Numbered from the stretch's first letter, positions 24,428 through 31,984 are shown. The stretch: 64,000 nucleotides of DNA from REEB95 sp035934995 (GCA_035934995.1 DASYXI010000007.1:1-64000); one strand, 5' to 3'. The notes: generated by a model from the sequence alone, not told the origin. A program made the numbers and translations.

Positions 24428-25336
24428 ATGGCTCGCGCACCTAGCATGCGCTTGGTAGAGGCCGCTTCGAGCGGTCCCGCAAGAGCGCCTATTTCCCCGC
24501 GTTTGGAGCTTGGAGCATACGAGGCGCTGTGGCTCGAATCGGGCGCGACGTTCAAGACCATCGCTGAACGAGTCGCCCGCGATCCGCACGCCCTTCCATC
24601 GGATTTTGTCGGCCGCGCATCGGCCGAGCGTTGCGCAAGCGAAGTCTTCACGCTGCTCAAACAGAAAGGCATCGACCGCTTCGGCGTGCGCGTGCATCAC
24701 GCGGGCGATTATCCGCCGCGGTTGCGCGACGCCAAGTATCCCGTTGAATTGCTGTATTACCGCGGCGGGTGGGAACTGACCGAGACAAGATCGCTGTCGG
24801 TTGTCGGCACGCGCACGCCGACGGACGCCGGATTGGAGCGTGCTGCACGGCTCGCCCGTGAATTGGTCGCGCGCCAGTTCACCGTCGTTTCGGGGTTGGC
24901 GACTGGCATCGACACGGCCGCGCATAACGCCGCGCTCGAAGCTGGTGGGCGCACGATCGCCGTTGTCGGCACACCGCTTGGCGAGGTCTATCCGAAGGAA
25001 AACCGCGATCTACAAGAACGGATCGCCAACGATTTTCTTCTGATCTCGCAGGTGCCGGTGCTGCGCTACGATCGGCAGAAACCGCCTCAGAACCGCTTCT
25101 TCTTCCCCGAGCGCAACGTAACCATGAGCGCCATGACGGAAGGCACCATCATCGTGGAGGCCGGCGAGACATCCGGCACGCTGATCCAGGCGCGTGCGGC
25201 GCTGCATCAGGGCCGGAAGCTTTTCATCCTCGAATCTTGCTTCCAGCGGAAAGATATTACGTGGCCCGCGAGGTTCGCCGAGCAAGGCGCGATCCGCGTT
25301 CGAGAGCCAGAGGATATTTGGCAGCAGCTTGCCTAG
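24428..25336 (+). CDS. DprA/Smf-like Rossmann protein, probable defence component
   Basis: A 302-residue DprA-fold protein. The core shows SVVGTR (124-129), SGLATGIDTAAHNAAL (155-170), FPERN (226-230) and EAGETSGTLIQARAALHQGRK (244-264), the nucleotide- and ssDNA-binding motifs of DprA/LOG-type Rossmann proteins. The N-terminal 100 residues form a helical HhH-like region. Chromosomal DprA loads RecA on incoming DNA, but this copy sits in a satellite and overlaps a ComF-type phosphoribosyltransferase. Such DprA-PRTase pairs are, as I recall, reported among anti-phage modules of prophages and satellites. GAGGAG at 24412 precedes the ATG. Confidence 0.88.
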   Translation: MARAPSMRLVEAASSGPARAPISPRLELGAYEALWLESGATFKTIAERVARDPHALPSDFVGRASAERCASEVFTLLKQKGIDRFGVRVHHAGDYPPRLRDAKYPVELLYYRGGWELTETRSLSVVGTRTPTDAGLERAARLARELVARQFTVVSGLATGIDTAAHNAALEAGGRTIAVVGTPLGEVYPKENRDLQERIANDFLLISQVPVLRYDRQKPPQNRFFFPERNVTMSAMTEGTIIVEAGETSGTLIQARAALHQGRKLFILESCFQRKDITWPARFAEQGAIRVREPEDIWQQLA

Positions 25337-25988
25337 GTTCTCGAAGATCGACGGCAGCAACAGGGCTGACCACCCGCGGCTAGAACCGGACGACGAAATT
25401 CTTTACCTCTACGAGTACACTTCCGGCCGCGATTATACCTTCGGCGCGGCGAACGATCTAATCTCGAACCTGAAAAAAGAGCCGAGCCGCGCACACCGGC
25501 CGGAATATCGGCATAAAATTGCCGCCATGCGGAGATGCGCCGCCGAGATCGCCGAGGCGCTCAATCCCGCGTGGCTTAACAGTGCGACGCTTGTGCCTGT
25601 GCCACCATCGAAGGCGCGAGGTCATCCTGAGTACGATGATCGGATGACGCAAATCTGCCGCGGAATCCCGGTGTCGTTTCCGATAGACGTTCGTGAGTTA
25701 GTTATTCAGCGCGAATCAATGGAGGCCGCTCACATTTCGTCGAACCCGCGGCCAACTGTCGAGGAACTGCTGGGCGTCTACGCCATCGACGAGGCTTTGG
25801 CTGCGCCAGTTCCACAGCGCATCGGGATAGTCGATGACGTTCTGACGGCGGGCACGCACTACCGCGCGATGACGACAGTGTTGCGAAAGCGATTTCCCGG
25901 TGTGCCGATTGTCGGGTTATTCATCGCCCGGCGCGTGTTTCCTCCGGCTGCAACCGCCGAAGAAATGTTCGGCGACGATCCGGTTTAA
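25329..25988 (+). CDS. ComF-type phosphoribosyltransferase, partner of the DprA-like protein
   Basis: A type I PRTase of about 219 residues. The PRPP-binding loop is IVDDVLTAGTHY (residues 167-178), preceded by the flexible-loop region VPVPPSKARGHPEYDDR (89-105). No zinc-finger cysteines are present at the N-terminus, unlike competence ComFC. The frame is open much further upstream inside the dprA-like gene, but TTG 25329 gives an 8-bp overlap with its stop and a normal PRTase length, so I chose it. Joint translation with the DprA-like protein implies a two-component system, perhaps sensing DNA and altering nucleotides. That function is inference. Confidence 0.82.
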   Translation: MPRFSKIDGSNRADHPRLEPDDEILYLYEYTSGRDYTFGAANDLISNLKKEPSRAHRPEYRHKIAAMRRCAAEIAEALNPAWLNSATLVPVPPSKARGHPEYDDRMTQICRGIPVSFPIDVRELVIQRESMEAAHISSNPRPTVEELLGVYAIDEALAAPVPQRIGIVDDVLTAGTHYRAMTTVLRKRFPGVPIVGLFIARRVFPPAATAEEMFGDDPV

Positions 25989-26131
25989 GCCAGCGGCTCG
26001 CTGTAGACCACCTGACACTGGTCGCCCATAACCGCACACCGGGGCGTGTTTGTCCTCCCTTGCGATTCGTGTCCATGGCGTCATGCTTGCCGTATGACTC
26101 CCCGGCTCCGTCCGTACTTGTCGCTTGTGCC

Positions 26132-26497
26132 TCAGTTTGGTTGATCGGTCCGTAGCGGGAACTGCTCGTATAGGGTCTTCACGGCTTTCGAAAATTCGGC
26201 AAGCGGGTGATTGTCACAATATTGCCGGATGAATCGTTTCTGCTCTTCCACGGACCATACCGACAAGTCCCGAAAGGCCCATTTGTCGGCAACAAACGTG
26301 TCAATGTTGCGCGCCGACATGTAACCCTCAGCCCACGAAAAATATACGCTTTCTGTGTGTGTCGGGTCTAAAGCATACAATTTCACGTAATTGGCACACA
26401 GCTCGGTCCCGTCCCCCATAGTCACGGTCCCCGCCCCAAATGCCGATGCCGTTGGAATGGCCAAAAGCAAAAGCAGCGTCCAACGCAACGCTCCCAT
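26132..26497 (-). CDS. Small exported protein, Rap1a/Tai-like
   Basis: The 121-residue product has a signal peptide (MGALRWTLLLLLAIPTASAFG). It is followed by a mature domain of about 100 residues with two cysteines (ELCANYVKLY and RQYCDNHPL). Between them YFSWAEGYMSARNIDTF resembles the helical Rap1a/Tai immunity-type fold. It ends LYEQFPLRTDQPN. The start at ATG 26497 follows AGGGGGAT and begins the signal peptide; the longer upstream frame is not credible. It is transcribed against most of the element and is probably an independent cargo gene. Similar proteins occur widely in Rhizobiales mobile regions. Confidence 0.75.
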   Translation of the reverse strand: MGALRWTLLLLLAIPTASAFGAGTVTMGDGTELCANYVKLYALDPTHTESVYFSWAEGYMSARNIDTFVADKWAFRDLSVWSVEEQKRFIRQYCDNHPLAEFSKAVKTLYEQFPLRTDQPN

Positions 26498-26599
26498 GTT
26501 TGGATCCCCCTGCCGCTTGCTGCGCGGTCTCTTCTTTATAGGCGCCCAAGTTCGAAAACAGCCCCTTGGGGCTTCCTTGAGATTTAATACAGACGCGTC

Positions 26600-26884
26600 A
26601 TGCTTGCCGGTATGCCCTCGCGCCGGCCGCCGCCTATGCCAACTCTCGGTGAATTGTGCCGCCCCGTGCCATGGGCCTGGCTGTACTGCGGTGCTCCCGG
26701 GTGCGGCCACCGCCGCCCTGTCGCGTTCGCACCGTTCATAATCCGCTGGGGCGCCGACGCATCGAGTGATGTGCTGCGGAAGTCAGCGCGATGCTCGCAG
26801 TGCGGACATAAAGGCGCGACGCTGGTGCATCCGAGTTGGGTTAATTCGCTGGTCGGCTTCGAGCCGTATCCGAGTAAGCATTAG
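26600..26884 (+). CDS. Small zinc-ribbon-like protein, unknown
   Basis: A protein of up to 94 residues with two Cys-x4-Cys / Cys-x2-Cys pairs (LYCGAPGCGHRRP near residues 29-41 and ARCSQCGHKGA near residues 63-73). This fits a single structural zinc ribbon. The conserved core LGELCRPVPWAWLYC is familiar from many Bradyrhizobium-like hypothetical proteins. The true start may be ATG 26600, 26612 or 26636, and no ribosome site decides between them. Binding of nucleic acid or protein is plausible, but no function is known. Confidence 0.7.
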   Translation: MLAGMPSRRPPPMPTLGELCRPVPWAWLYCGAPGCGHRRPVAFAPFIIRWGADASSDVLRKSARCSQCGHKGATLVHPSWVNSLVGFEPYPSKH

Positions 26885-26900
26885 TCTGCGATAAGGACTG

Positions 26901-27644
26901 ATGAAATTCCGCGACCTTCCGATTTTAAAGCGCCTCATACCGACCATTGGGAAACGTGCTGCTCCGTTCATATGGCCGCGTGGCTGGCGGGTCGCTGAAT
27001 ACCGCGGCGCTCTTTTTCTGGTCAATTATTTCACCTACCTAGACCGTCGAATCGGGTTCGCCCGGGATTGGGAATGCGAGCAGATTGGCTATTTCCTCAA
27101 TTACGTCAGCGCACGCAGACCGGATGTATTCTTGGACATCGGTGCTTGTGGCGGCCTTTACGCCATCCTCGTCGCTAAATCGGGATGCTGCGAACGCATA
27201 ATCGCGTTTGAGCCCGATCCGCGGTGTCGGGAAAGGTTTCTTGCAAATGCCCACCTCAATAATCTGAGTGGGCGAATCGAAATCAGGGCGGAGGCGGTCA
27301 GCGGCCAGAACGGAACGCTGCCGTTTTTTTGCGAGACCGCGTTTGCGATGGGCAAATCGCGCGTTCGTTCGAACGGCGATTTGACTGTGCGGTGCGTGAG
27401 GCTGGACGATGCTCTCGCAGAATTATGTGGCAAGCGCGTCGCAATAAAGATCGACGTTGAGGGTCACGAGGTCGACGTTGTCGTTGGTATGAAGTCACTA
27501 CTCACATCGAACACGTGTTTTCTGCAAATGGAATGCTTTGATGATCACGTACACGTCGTCAACGCTAAGCTCGCTGACTTCGGGTATCGTCTCGTGCACG
27601 AGATCGGACCGGATAAGTATTTTGCAAACGACAAGACCATTTGA
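26901..27644 (+). CDS. FkbM-family methyltransferase
   Basis: This 247-residue SAM-dependent methyltransferase has motif I DVFLDIGACGGLYAIL (residues 75-90), the acidic motif IIAFEPDPRCRERFLAN and the FkbM-typical VAIKIDVEGHEVDVVVGM near residue 187. FkbM enzymes O-methylate sugars and natural products, and in bacteria often polysaccharides. Base composition is lower in GC than its surroundings by eye, suggesting separate acquisition. It overlaps or abuts the SRAP gene downstream. As cargo in a satellite it might modify surface glycans or DNA bases, which is speculation. Confidence 0.88.
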   Translation: MKFRDLPILKRLIPTIGKRAAPFIWPRGWRVAEYRGALFLVNYFTYLDRRIGFARDWECEQIGYFLNYVSARRPDVFLDIGACGGLYAILVAKSGCCERIIAFEPDPRCRERFLANAHLNNLSGRIEIRAEAVSGQNGTLPFFCETAFAMGKSRVRSNGDLTVRCVRLDDALAELCGKRVAIKIDVEGHEVDVVVGMKSLLTSNTCFLQMECFDDHVHVVNAKLADFGYRLVHEIGPDKYFANDKTI

Positions 27645-27652
27645 GAGAGGAC

Positions 27653-28330
27653 ATGTGCGGGCGTTACAAGCTGACGGTCCCGTTTAGAGAAATCGTCCGG
27701 CTCTACAACCTGACGAACAGCGTCAACCTGCCAGCGCGCTACAACATCGCGCCGACGCAAGACGTCCTCGCCGTGATCTACGACGCCGAGACGAAGCAGC
27801 GCCGTGGCGAGATGATGCGCTGGGGCTTGGTCCCTCGCTGGGCAAAGGACGTAAAGATCGGCTACCACCTGATCAATGCGAAAGCCGAGACTGTTGCTGA
27901 GAAGCCTGCGTACCGCGAGGCGTTCAAGACGCGCCGCTGCATCATCCCTGCCGACGCCTTCTATGAGTGGCAGGAAACCGGCCAGAGCCTGAAGCAGCCT
28001 TACGCCATCGTGATGAAGGACCGGAGCATATTCGGCTTCGCAGGGTTATGGGAGAACTGGATCGACAAGGCGAGCGGCGAGGTCATCCGCTCGTGCACCA
28101 TCATCACCACCGAGCCGAATGCACTGCTCGCGCCGATCCACAACCGGATGCCGGCGATCCTAGCCCCGGAAAATTACGCGAAGTGGCTGGGGCGGATGCC
28201 CGCCACCGTCAACCAGCTGCGTGCGATGCTGCGGCCGTATCCTGCGAGGGAGATGGAGGCGTTCAAGATCGGTCCGCGGATCGGCAACGTGAAGAACGAC
28301 GACGCGTCGCTGGTCGAGCCGGTCACGTGA
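27653..28330 (+). CDS. SRAP-domain protein (YedK/HMCES family)
   Basis: A 225-residue protein that covalently captures abasic sites in single-stranded DNA. Met removal exposes the catalytic Cys2 (MCGRY). N75 (LINAKAET), E105 (PADAFYEW) and H163 (PIHNRMP) complete the known active site. All are present, so it should be active. The start is fixed at ATG 27653 because Cys2 must be N-terminal, and GAGAGAGG at 27643 is its ribosome site; a TTG four codons earlier would block the enzyme. It lies 8 bp after the FkbM gene. In an element with ssDNA-linked DprA it may protect replication intermediates. Confidence 0.95.
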   Translation: MCGRYKLTVPFREIVRLYNLTNSVNLPARYNIAPTQDVLAVIYDAETKQRRGEMMRWGLVPRWAKDVKIGYHLINAKAETVAEKPAYREAFKTRRCIIPADAFYEWQETGQSLKQPYAIVMKDRSIFGFAGLWENWIDKASGEVIRSCTIITTEPNALLAPIHNRMPAILAPENYAKWLGRMPATVNQLRAMLRPYPAREMEAFKIGPRIGNVKNDDASLVEPVT

Positions 28331-28340
28331 CAGTGGGGCA

Positions 28341-29285
28341 TTAGAACTCCAGGATGGATGTCAATCCGCTGTCTTTAAACGCTCGACAGAATGCGATTGT
28401 ATTCTCAATTTTGCGGCGGACCGGCGGTGGTGGAGGTGGCTCTGGCATCGGCGGCTCGCTGTGGCCGAGTAGAAACTCCGTCCCAAATATTGACGTCCAG
28501 TTCAGTGCAATCAAGGGCCTCGGCGGTGGATGCTCCGGGCAAGCTTTCAGCGGGACCTCGTAGTTGACGAGGAAATTTGAGCCGGCGGCGACAAAGCCCG
28601 GACCGTTCGCCAATTTCGCTTTGGTCACAGCGGCCCTCAGGGTTTCGGTTGCCGATGGCGTGAGCATCCCTCCAATCCATTCTTGGCGCCGCTCCCAGTG
28701 AATAGCCTCGCGGACCGGAAGCCCCAACATAACGTCGTGGCCGGCCGCAGATATGATGCACTCGCCGTAGGCAATTGCCGCGCGCAGCCAAATGCCAAGC
28801 CGGGAATTAAATGAAATCGCCTTGCACGTGGACTGAGCCAGCCATGATACAGCCGCGGCTGCAGCGAAGACTGTATCACCCTCCTCCCATTCCGGGCGGC
28901 GACAGAGGATCATCATGTCTCCGATCATTGCCGCGAAGGTCGCCGCGCCCTCGCGAAAGCCGAGCTTCATCAGTTGATGGCGAGTAACACCAGGGTCGTG
29001 CAGCCCAGCCCGACGGCGCGGTCCATCAAAGAATGGCTCCGCGATTTTCTTCGCGATCTCGTCGAGTGGCATCCTGTTGAGTAAATCGGTCATGCCGAGT
29101 ATGTCGACCACGGCTACCGCTACGGGCGACACTAAGCTTCCCGAAGCGGTCACCTTCACCGCAGCGCGCGCGATTTTGGCCCCACGCCGTTCCTGTTCGT
29201 CCCTCGGCTTTTTCGCCCACGGCCCAATGAAGAGCTCCTTCATCGAGCGCGCAGCCTTCGCACCCTGTGACGCAACGTCAGCCAT
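28341..29285 (-). CDS. Divergent class III nucleotide-cyclase-like protein
   Basis: This 314-residue protein is not recognised by name, but residues 50-215 follow the class III adenylyl/guanylyl cyclase plan. VAVAVVDILGMTDLLNRMP places D61 where the first metal ligand sits (DIxGFT). FAAMIGDMMIL gives D123, the second ligand. WLRAAIAYGECII and GLPVREAIHWER match the RxGIxxGE and GxxVNxAaR segments. In the last segment the usual Asn and Arg are replaced (VREAIH), so classical catalysis is doubtful. The tail is Pro-rich (PEPPPPPPV). The gene faces the other cargo, next to the right attachment site. A role like a Pycsar cyclase is a hypothesis. Confidence 0.7.
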   Translation of the reverse strand: MADVASQGAKAARSMKELFIGPWAKKPRDEQERRGAKIARAAVKVTASGSLVSPVAVAVVDILGMTDLLNRMPLDEIAKKIAEPFFDGPRRRAGLHDPGVTRHQLMKLGFREGAATFAAMIGDMMILCRRPEWEEGDTVFAAAAAVSWLAQSTCKAISFNSRLGIWLRAAIAYGECIISAAGHDVMLGLPVREAIHWERRQEWIGGMLTPSATETLRAAVTKAKLANGPGFVAAGSNFLVNYEVPLKACPEHPPPRPLIALNWTSIFGTEFLLGHSEPPMPEPPPPPPVRRKIENTIAFCRAFKDSGLTSILEF

Positions 29286-29340
29286 ACGCGGTCACTGCGC
29301 TTGGAAGGCACGGGTCCCTTGGCCGACCCGGCTTTGCCTG

Positions 29341-29380
29341 TCTACCTGCGTATATTGGCCATATATTGGACAATAGTAGC
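29341..29380 (+). promoter_or_regulatory. Right-end repeat cluster of the element
   Basis: TGCGTATATTGGCCATATATTGGACAATAG (two overlapping words, 29348 onward) mirrors the left-end AGCGTATATTGGACAG at 15926-15940. Both lie within 160 bp of an attachment repeat. They are candidate integrase arm-type or repressor sites. The surrounding 120 bp up to the tRNA holds no gene. Confidence 0.5.
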
Positions 29381-29408
29381 CGCATCTCATATAACATATT
29401 GATATTAT

Positions 29409-29484
29409 TGGTGTCCCCAGCGGGATTCGAACCCGCGTTACCGCCGTGAAAGGGCGATGTCCTGGGCCTCTAGACGATGGGGAC
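29409..29484 (-). tRNA. tRNA-Glu(UUC), right attachment site
   Basis: Read on the minus strand, the 76 bases begin GTCCCCATCGTCTAGAGGCC and end CGCTGGGGACACCA with encoded CCA. The 7-bp acceptor stem GTCCCCA/TGGGGAC pairs apart from the tolerated end. The anticodon loop CTTTCAC reads UUC, and the T loop TTCGAATC is normal. The 3' half is duplicated at 15784-15824, which marks the integration target. The tRNA remains intact because the element brought a replacement 3' end. Confidence 0.97.
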
Positions 29485-29616
29485 GCGCCGCTTCATCTAA
29501 CGGTCCGCGCCGGATAAAGCAACCGTCGCCACGAGTCGAAAGCCCTCTCGACGGCGGCGCAGCGCCTCGGCACACTCCGCCGCGATGCGGTTCCCTCGCC
29601 TTCTTCCGGCTGTCTG

Positions 29617-31536
29617 ATGTGCGGCGTCGCCGGCCTTTTCGATTATCGCGCCCGGCGTAAGCCCGAGGCGCTCGCGGCGCAAGGCCGCGCCATGGCCGAT
29701 GCGCTGCTGCATCGCGGACCGGATGGCGGCGACGTGTGGGCCGATGCCGCGGCGGGCATCGCCCTCGGCCACCGGCGGCTGTCGATCATCGATCTCTCGC
29801 CCGCCGGCGCACAGCCGATGGTGTCGTCCTGCGGCCGTTTCGTCGTCTCGTATAACGGCGAGGTTTACAACGCGGACGCGCTCAAGCCCGAGCTCGAAGC
29901 CGCCGGCCGCAAGTTCCGCGGCCATTGCGACACCGAAGTGATCGTCGAAGGCGCCGCGGTCTGGGGCGTCGAGGCGACGACCAAGCGTCTCATCGGCATG
30001 TTCGCGCTCGCCTTGTGGGACCGGCAGGAGCGCGCGCTCTATCTCGTGCGCGACCGGCTCGGCATCAAGCCGATGTATTGGACCGAGACCGACGGTCAGC
30101 TGCTGTTCGGATCCGAGCTCAAGGCGCTGCGCGCGGTGAAGGACTGGACTCCATCGCTCGATCGCGATGCCGTCGCCGCCTATCTGCGTTTTGCCTACGT
30201 GCCCGGATCGCGCGGCATCTATCAAGGTGTCCGGCAGCTTGCGCCGGGCACGATGCTGGTCGCGCGCGCCGGCAAGCCGGTCGAGATCCGTGCCTTCTGG
30301 TCGCTCGACGAGGTTGCCGCCAAAGGCCAAGCCGATCGCTTCGCCGGCAGCGAGGATGAAGCCGCGCAAATTCTCGATGCGCTTCTCAGCGACGCGGTGA
30401 AACGCCGGATGATTTCCGACGTGCCGTTAGGCGCGTTTCTATCGGGCGGCATCGATTCATCGACCGTACTGGCGTTGATGCAGAAGAGCAGCAACCGGCC
30501 GGTGCGCTCATTCTCAATCGGCTTTCACGAGAAAGGTTTCGACGAAGCGCCGCATGCCGCGGCCGTCGCCAGGCATCTTGGCACCGACCATACCGAGCTT
30601 TATGTCGCGCCGGGTCATGCGCTCGAGGTGATTCCGCGTCTGTCCGAAATGTACGACGAGCCCTTCGCCGACCCGTCGCAGATACCGACCTTTCTGGTTT
30701 CGGAAATGACGCGACAGCATGTGACCGTCGCCCTGTCGGGCGATGGCGGTGACGAGTTGTTTGCTGGCTACACGCGCTATTTCCGCTCCGAGGCCGTGCG
30801 GCGCGTACTCGACGCGGTGCCGCGCGGCGCGCGCAACTTTGCCGCCGTCGCGGTGAAAAGCGTCGCGCCCGGCACGTGGTCGGCGCTCGGCTCGTGGGCG
30901 ATGCCGCAATTCGGCGATCGCGTGCACAAGCTCGCGGGTGCGCTCGCCGGCACGCCGGCGGATTTCTATCGCCTGATGGTGACGCACTGGGACAATCCCG
31001 ATGCAATCGTGCGCGGCGGCGCCGAGCCCAAGGGTCTGCTGTGGGACGAAAGCCTGATTGGCCGCGTGCCCGATCCGGTCGAGCGCATGCAGTATCTCGA
31101 CACCCTCACCTATTTGCCGGACGACATCCTGACCAAGGTCGACCGCGCGTCGATGGCGGTTTCGCTCGAAGCGCGCGTACCGCTGCTCGATCATCGCGTC
31201 GTCGAGTTTTCGTGGCGCTTGAAGCCGGCGCTCAAGGCGAGCGGCGGTATGGGCAAGCGCGTGCTGCGGCGCGTGCTCGATCGCTATGTACCGAAGGCGC
31301 TGATCGATCGACCGAAAATGGGTTTCGGCGTGCCGATCGATTCCTGGTTGCGCGGTCCGCTCAAAGAATGGGCTGAGGATCTTTTGGGCGAGCGCCGCCT
31401 CGCCGCCGAAGGCATATTCGATCCGGCGCCGATCCGGACCAAATGGCGCGAGCATCTGTCGGGTCAGCGCAATTGGCAGTATCCGCTGTGGACGGTGCTG
31501 ATGTTCCAGGCCTGGAAGGCGCGCTGGCTGCCCTGA
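29617..31536 (+). CDS. asnB: Asparagine synthase (glutamine-hydrolysing)
   Basis: A 639-residue two-domain enzyme. The N-terminal glutamine amidotransferase starts MCGVAG, where Cys2 becomes the nucleophile, with HRGPDGGDVW, RLSIIDLSPAGAQPM and YNGEVYN as further signatures. The C-terminal synthetase has the PPi loop LSGGIDSSTVLAL near residue 270 and LSGDGGDELFAGY. It converts aspartate, ATP and glutamine to asparagine. The length and KMGFGVPIDSWLRGPLKEW tail resemble the AsnB variants often found near exopolysaccharide genes, so modification of another carboxylate is possible. It is monocistronic and starts 132 bp from the tRNA. Confidence 0.93.
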   Translation: MCGVAGLFDYRARRKPEALAAQGRAMADALLHRGPDGGDVWADAAAGIALGHRRLSIIDLSPAGAQPMVSSCGRFVVSYNGEVYNADALKPELEAAGRKFRGHCDTEVIVEGAAVWGVEATTKRLIGMFALALWDRQERALYLVRDRLGIKPMYWTETDGQLLFGSELKALRAVKDWTPSLDRDAVAAYLRFAYVPGSRGIYQGVRQLAPGTMLVARAGKPVEIRAFWSLDEVAAKGQADRFAGSEDEAAQILDALLSDAVKRRMISDVPLGAFLSGGIDSSTVLALMQKSSNRPVRSFSIGFHEKGFDEAPHAAAVARHLGTDHTELYVAPGHALEVIPRLSEMYDEPFADPSQIPTFLVSEMTRQHVTVALSGDGGDELFAGYTRYFRSEAVRRVLDAVPRGARNFAAVAVKSVAPGTWSALGSWAMPQFGDRVHKLAGALAGTPADFYRLMVTHWDNPDAIVRGGAEPKGLLWDESLIGRVPDPVERMQYLDTLTYLPDDILTKVDRASMAVSLEARVPLLDHRVVEFSWRLKPALKASGGMGKRVLRRVLDRYVPKALIDRPKMGFGVPIDSWLRGPLKEWAEDLLGERRLAAEGIFDPAPIRTKWREHLSGQRNWQYPLWTVLMFQAWKARWLP

Positions 31537-31546
31537 TCGCTGAACG

Positions 31547-31984
31547 CTAGCCGCCGACGATCTCGAACTGCACGTCGACGTTATTGCGCGTGGCGTGCGA
31601 GTACGGGCAGATCTTCTCGTGCGCCTCGCGCGCCAGCGCTTCGAGGTCGACCTGCTTCAGGCTTTTATCCTCGACCCGCAATTTAGCAGCGATGCCGAAG
31701 CCGCCGCCTTCGCGCGGTCCGATCGAGACGGAGCACGTCACCGTCGCTTTGCTGGCGTCCTGTTTGCGCTGATGGCCGACGAAATCGATGGCGCCACCAA
31801 AACACGCGGCGTAGCCGGCGGCAAACAAATGCTCCGGCGTGGCGGTGTTGGGCTTGCCCGGCCCGCCCATCGCCTTCGGCACCGATAGATCGGCCGAGAC
31901 GACGCCGTCGGATGATTGGGTGTGGCCGTTGCGGCCGCCGGTTGCCGTTGCCGTGGCGGTGAACAGCGGCTTGATCTTGTCCAT
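31547..31984 (-). CDS. ohr: Organic hydroperoxide resistance protein (OsmC/Ohr family)
   Basis: A 145-residue thiol peroxidase that reduces organic hydroperoxides, with lipoylated proteins as electron donors in Ohr. The peroxidatic Cys is in GYAACFGGAIDF and the resolving Cys in EKICPYSHATRNNVDV, both Ohr-type rather than OsmC-type in context. A Gly/Thr-rich N-terminal strand (TATATATGGRNGH) is usual. AGGAGGACATC precedes ATG 31984, a strong ribosome site. No OhrR-type regulator gene is adjacent. It converges with asnB. Confidence 0.92.
   Translation of the reverse strand: MDKIKPLFTATATATGGRNGHTQSSDGVVSADLSVPKAMGGPGKPNTATPEHLFAAGYAACFGGAIDFVGHQRKQDASKATVTCSVSIGPREGGGFGIAAKLRVEDKSLKQVDLEALAREAHEKICPYSHATRNNVDVQFEIVGG

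Larger units (their letters stand above)
15784..29453. mobile_element. Integrated satellite-like element at tRNA-Glu (about 13.6 kb)
   Basis: The element is bounded by a 41-bp direct repeat of the tRNA-Glu 3' half, with the intact tRNA at the right end. Rightward genes in order are: integrase, unknown, AlpA-like HTH, unknown, Toprim primase, RepA-like ATPase, a repeat-rich non-coding region, terminase small and large subunits, two or three unknowns, DprA-like and phosphoribosyltransferase. These are followed by an exported protein (leftward), a zinc-ribbon protein, an FkbM methyltransferase and an SRAP protein, and lastly a cyclase-like protein (leftward). There are no phage structural, lysis or conjugation genes. 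Integration, replication and packaging functions with no virion genes are what phage satellites carry. Confidence 0.88.

Noticed and set aside
26079..26614. Short direct repeat GCGTCATGCTTGCCG at 26079 and 26595
   Set aside because: It is only about 15-18 bp, at a cargo boundary; no transposase or clear duplicated unit is attached, so it may be chance or a small remnant.
15784..29453. Classifying the element as a complete prophage or an integrative conjugative element
   Set aside because: No capsid, tail, lysis, relaxase or type IV secretion genes are present.
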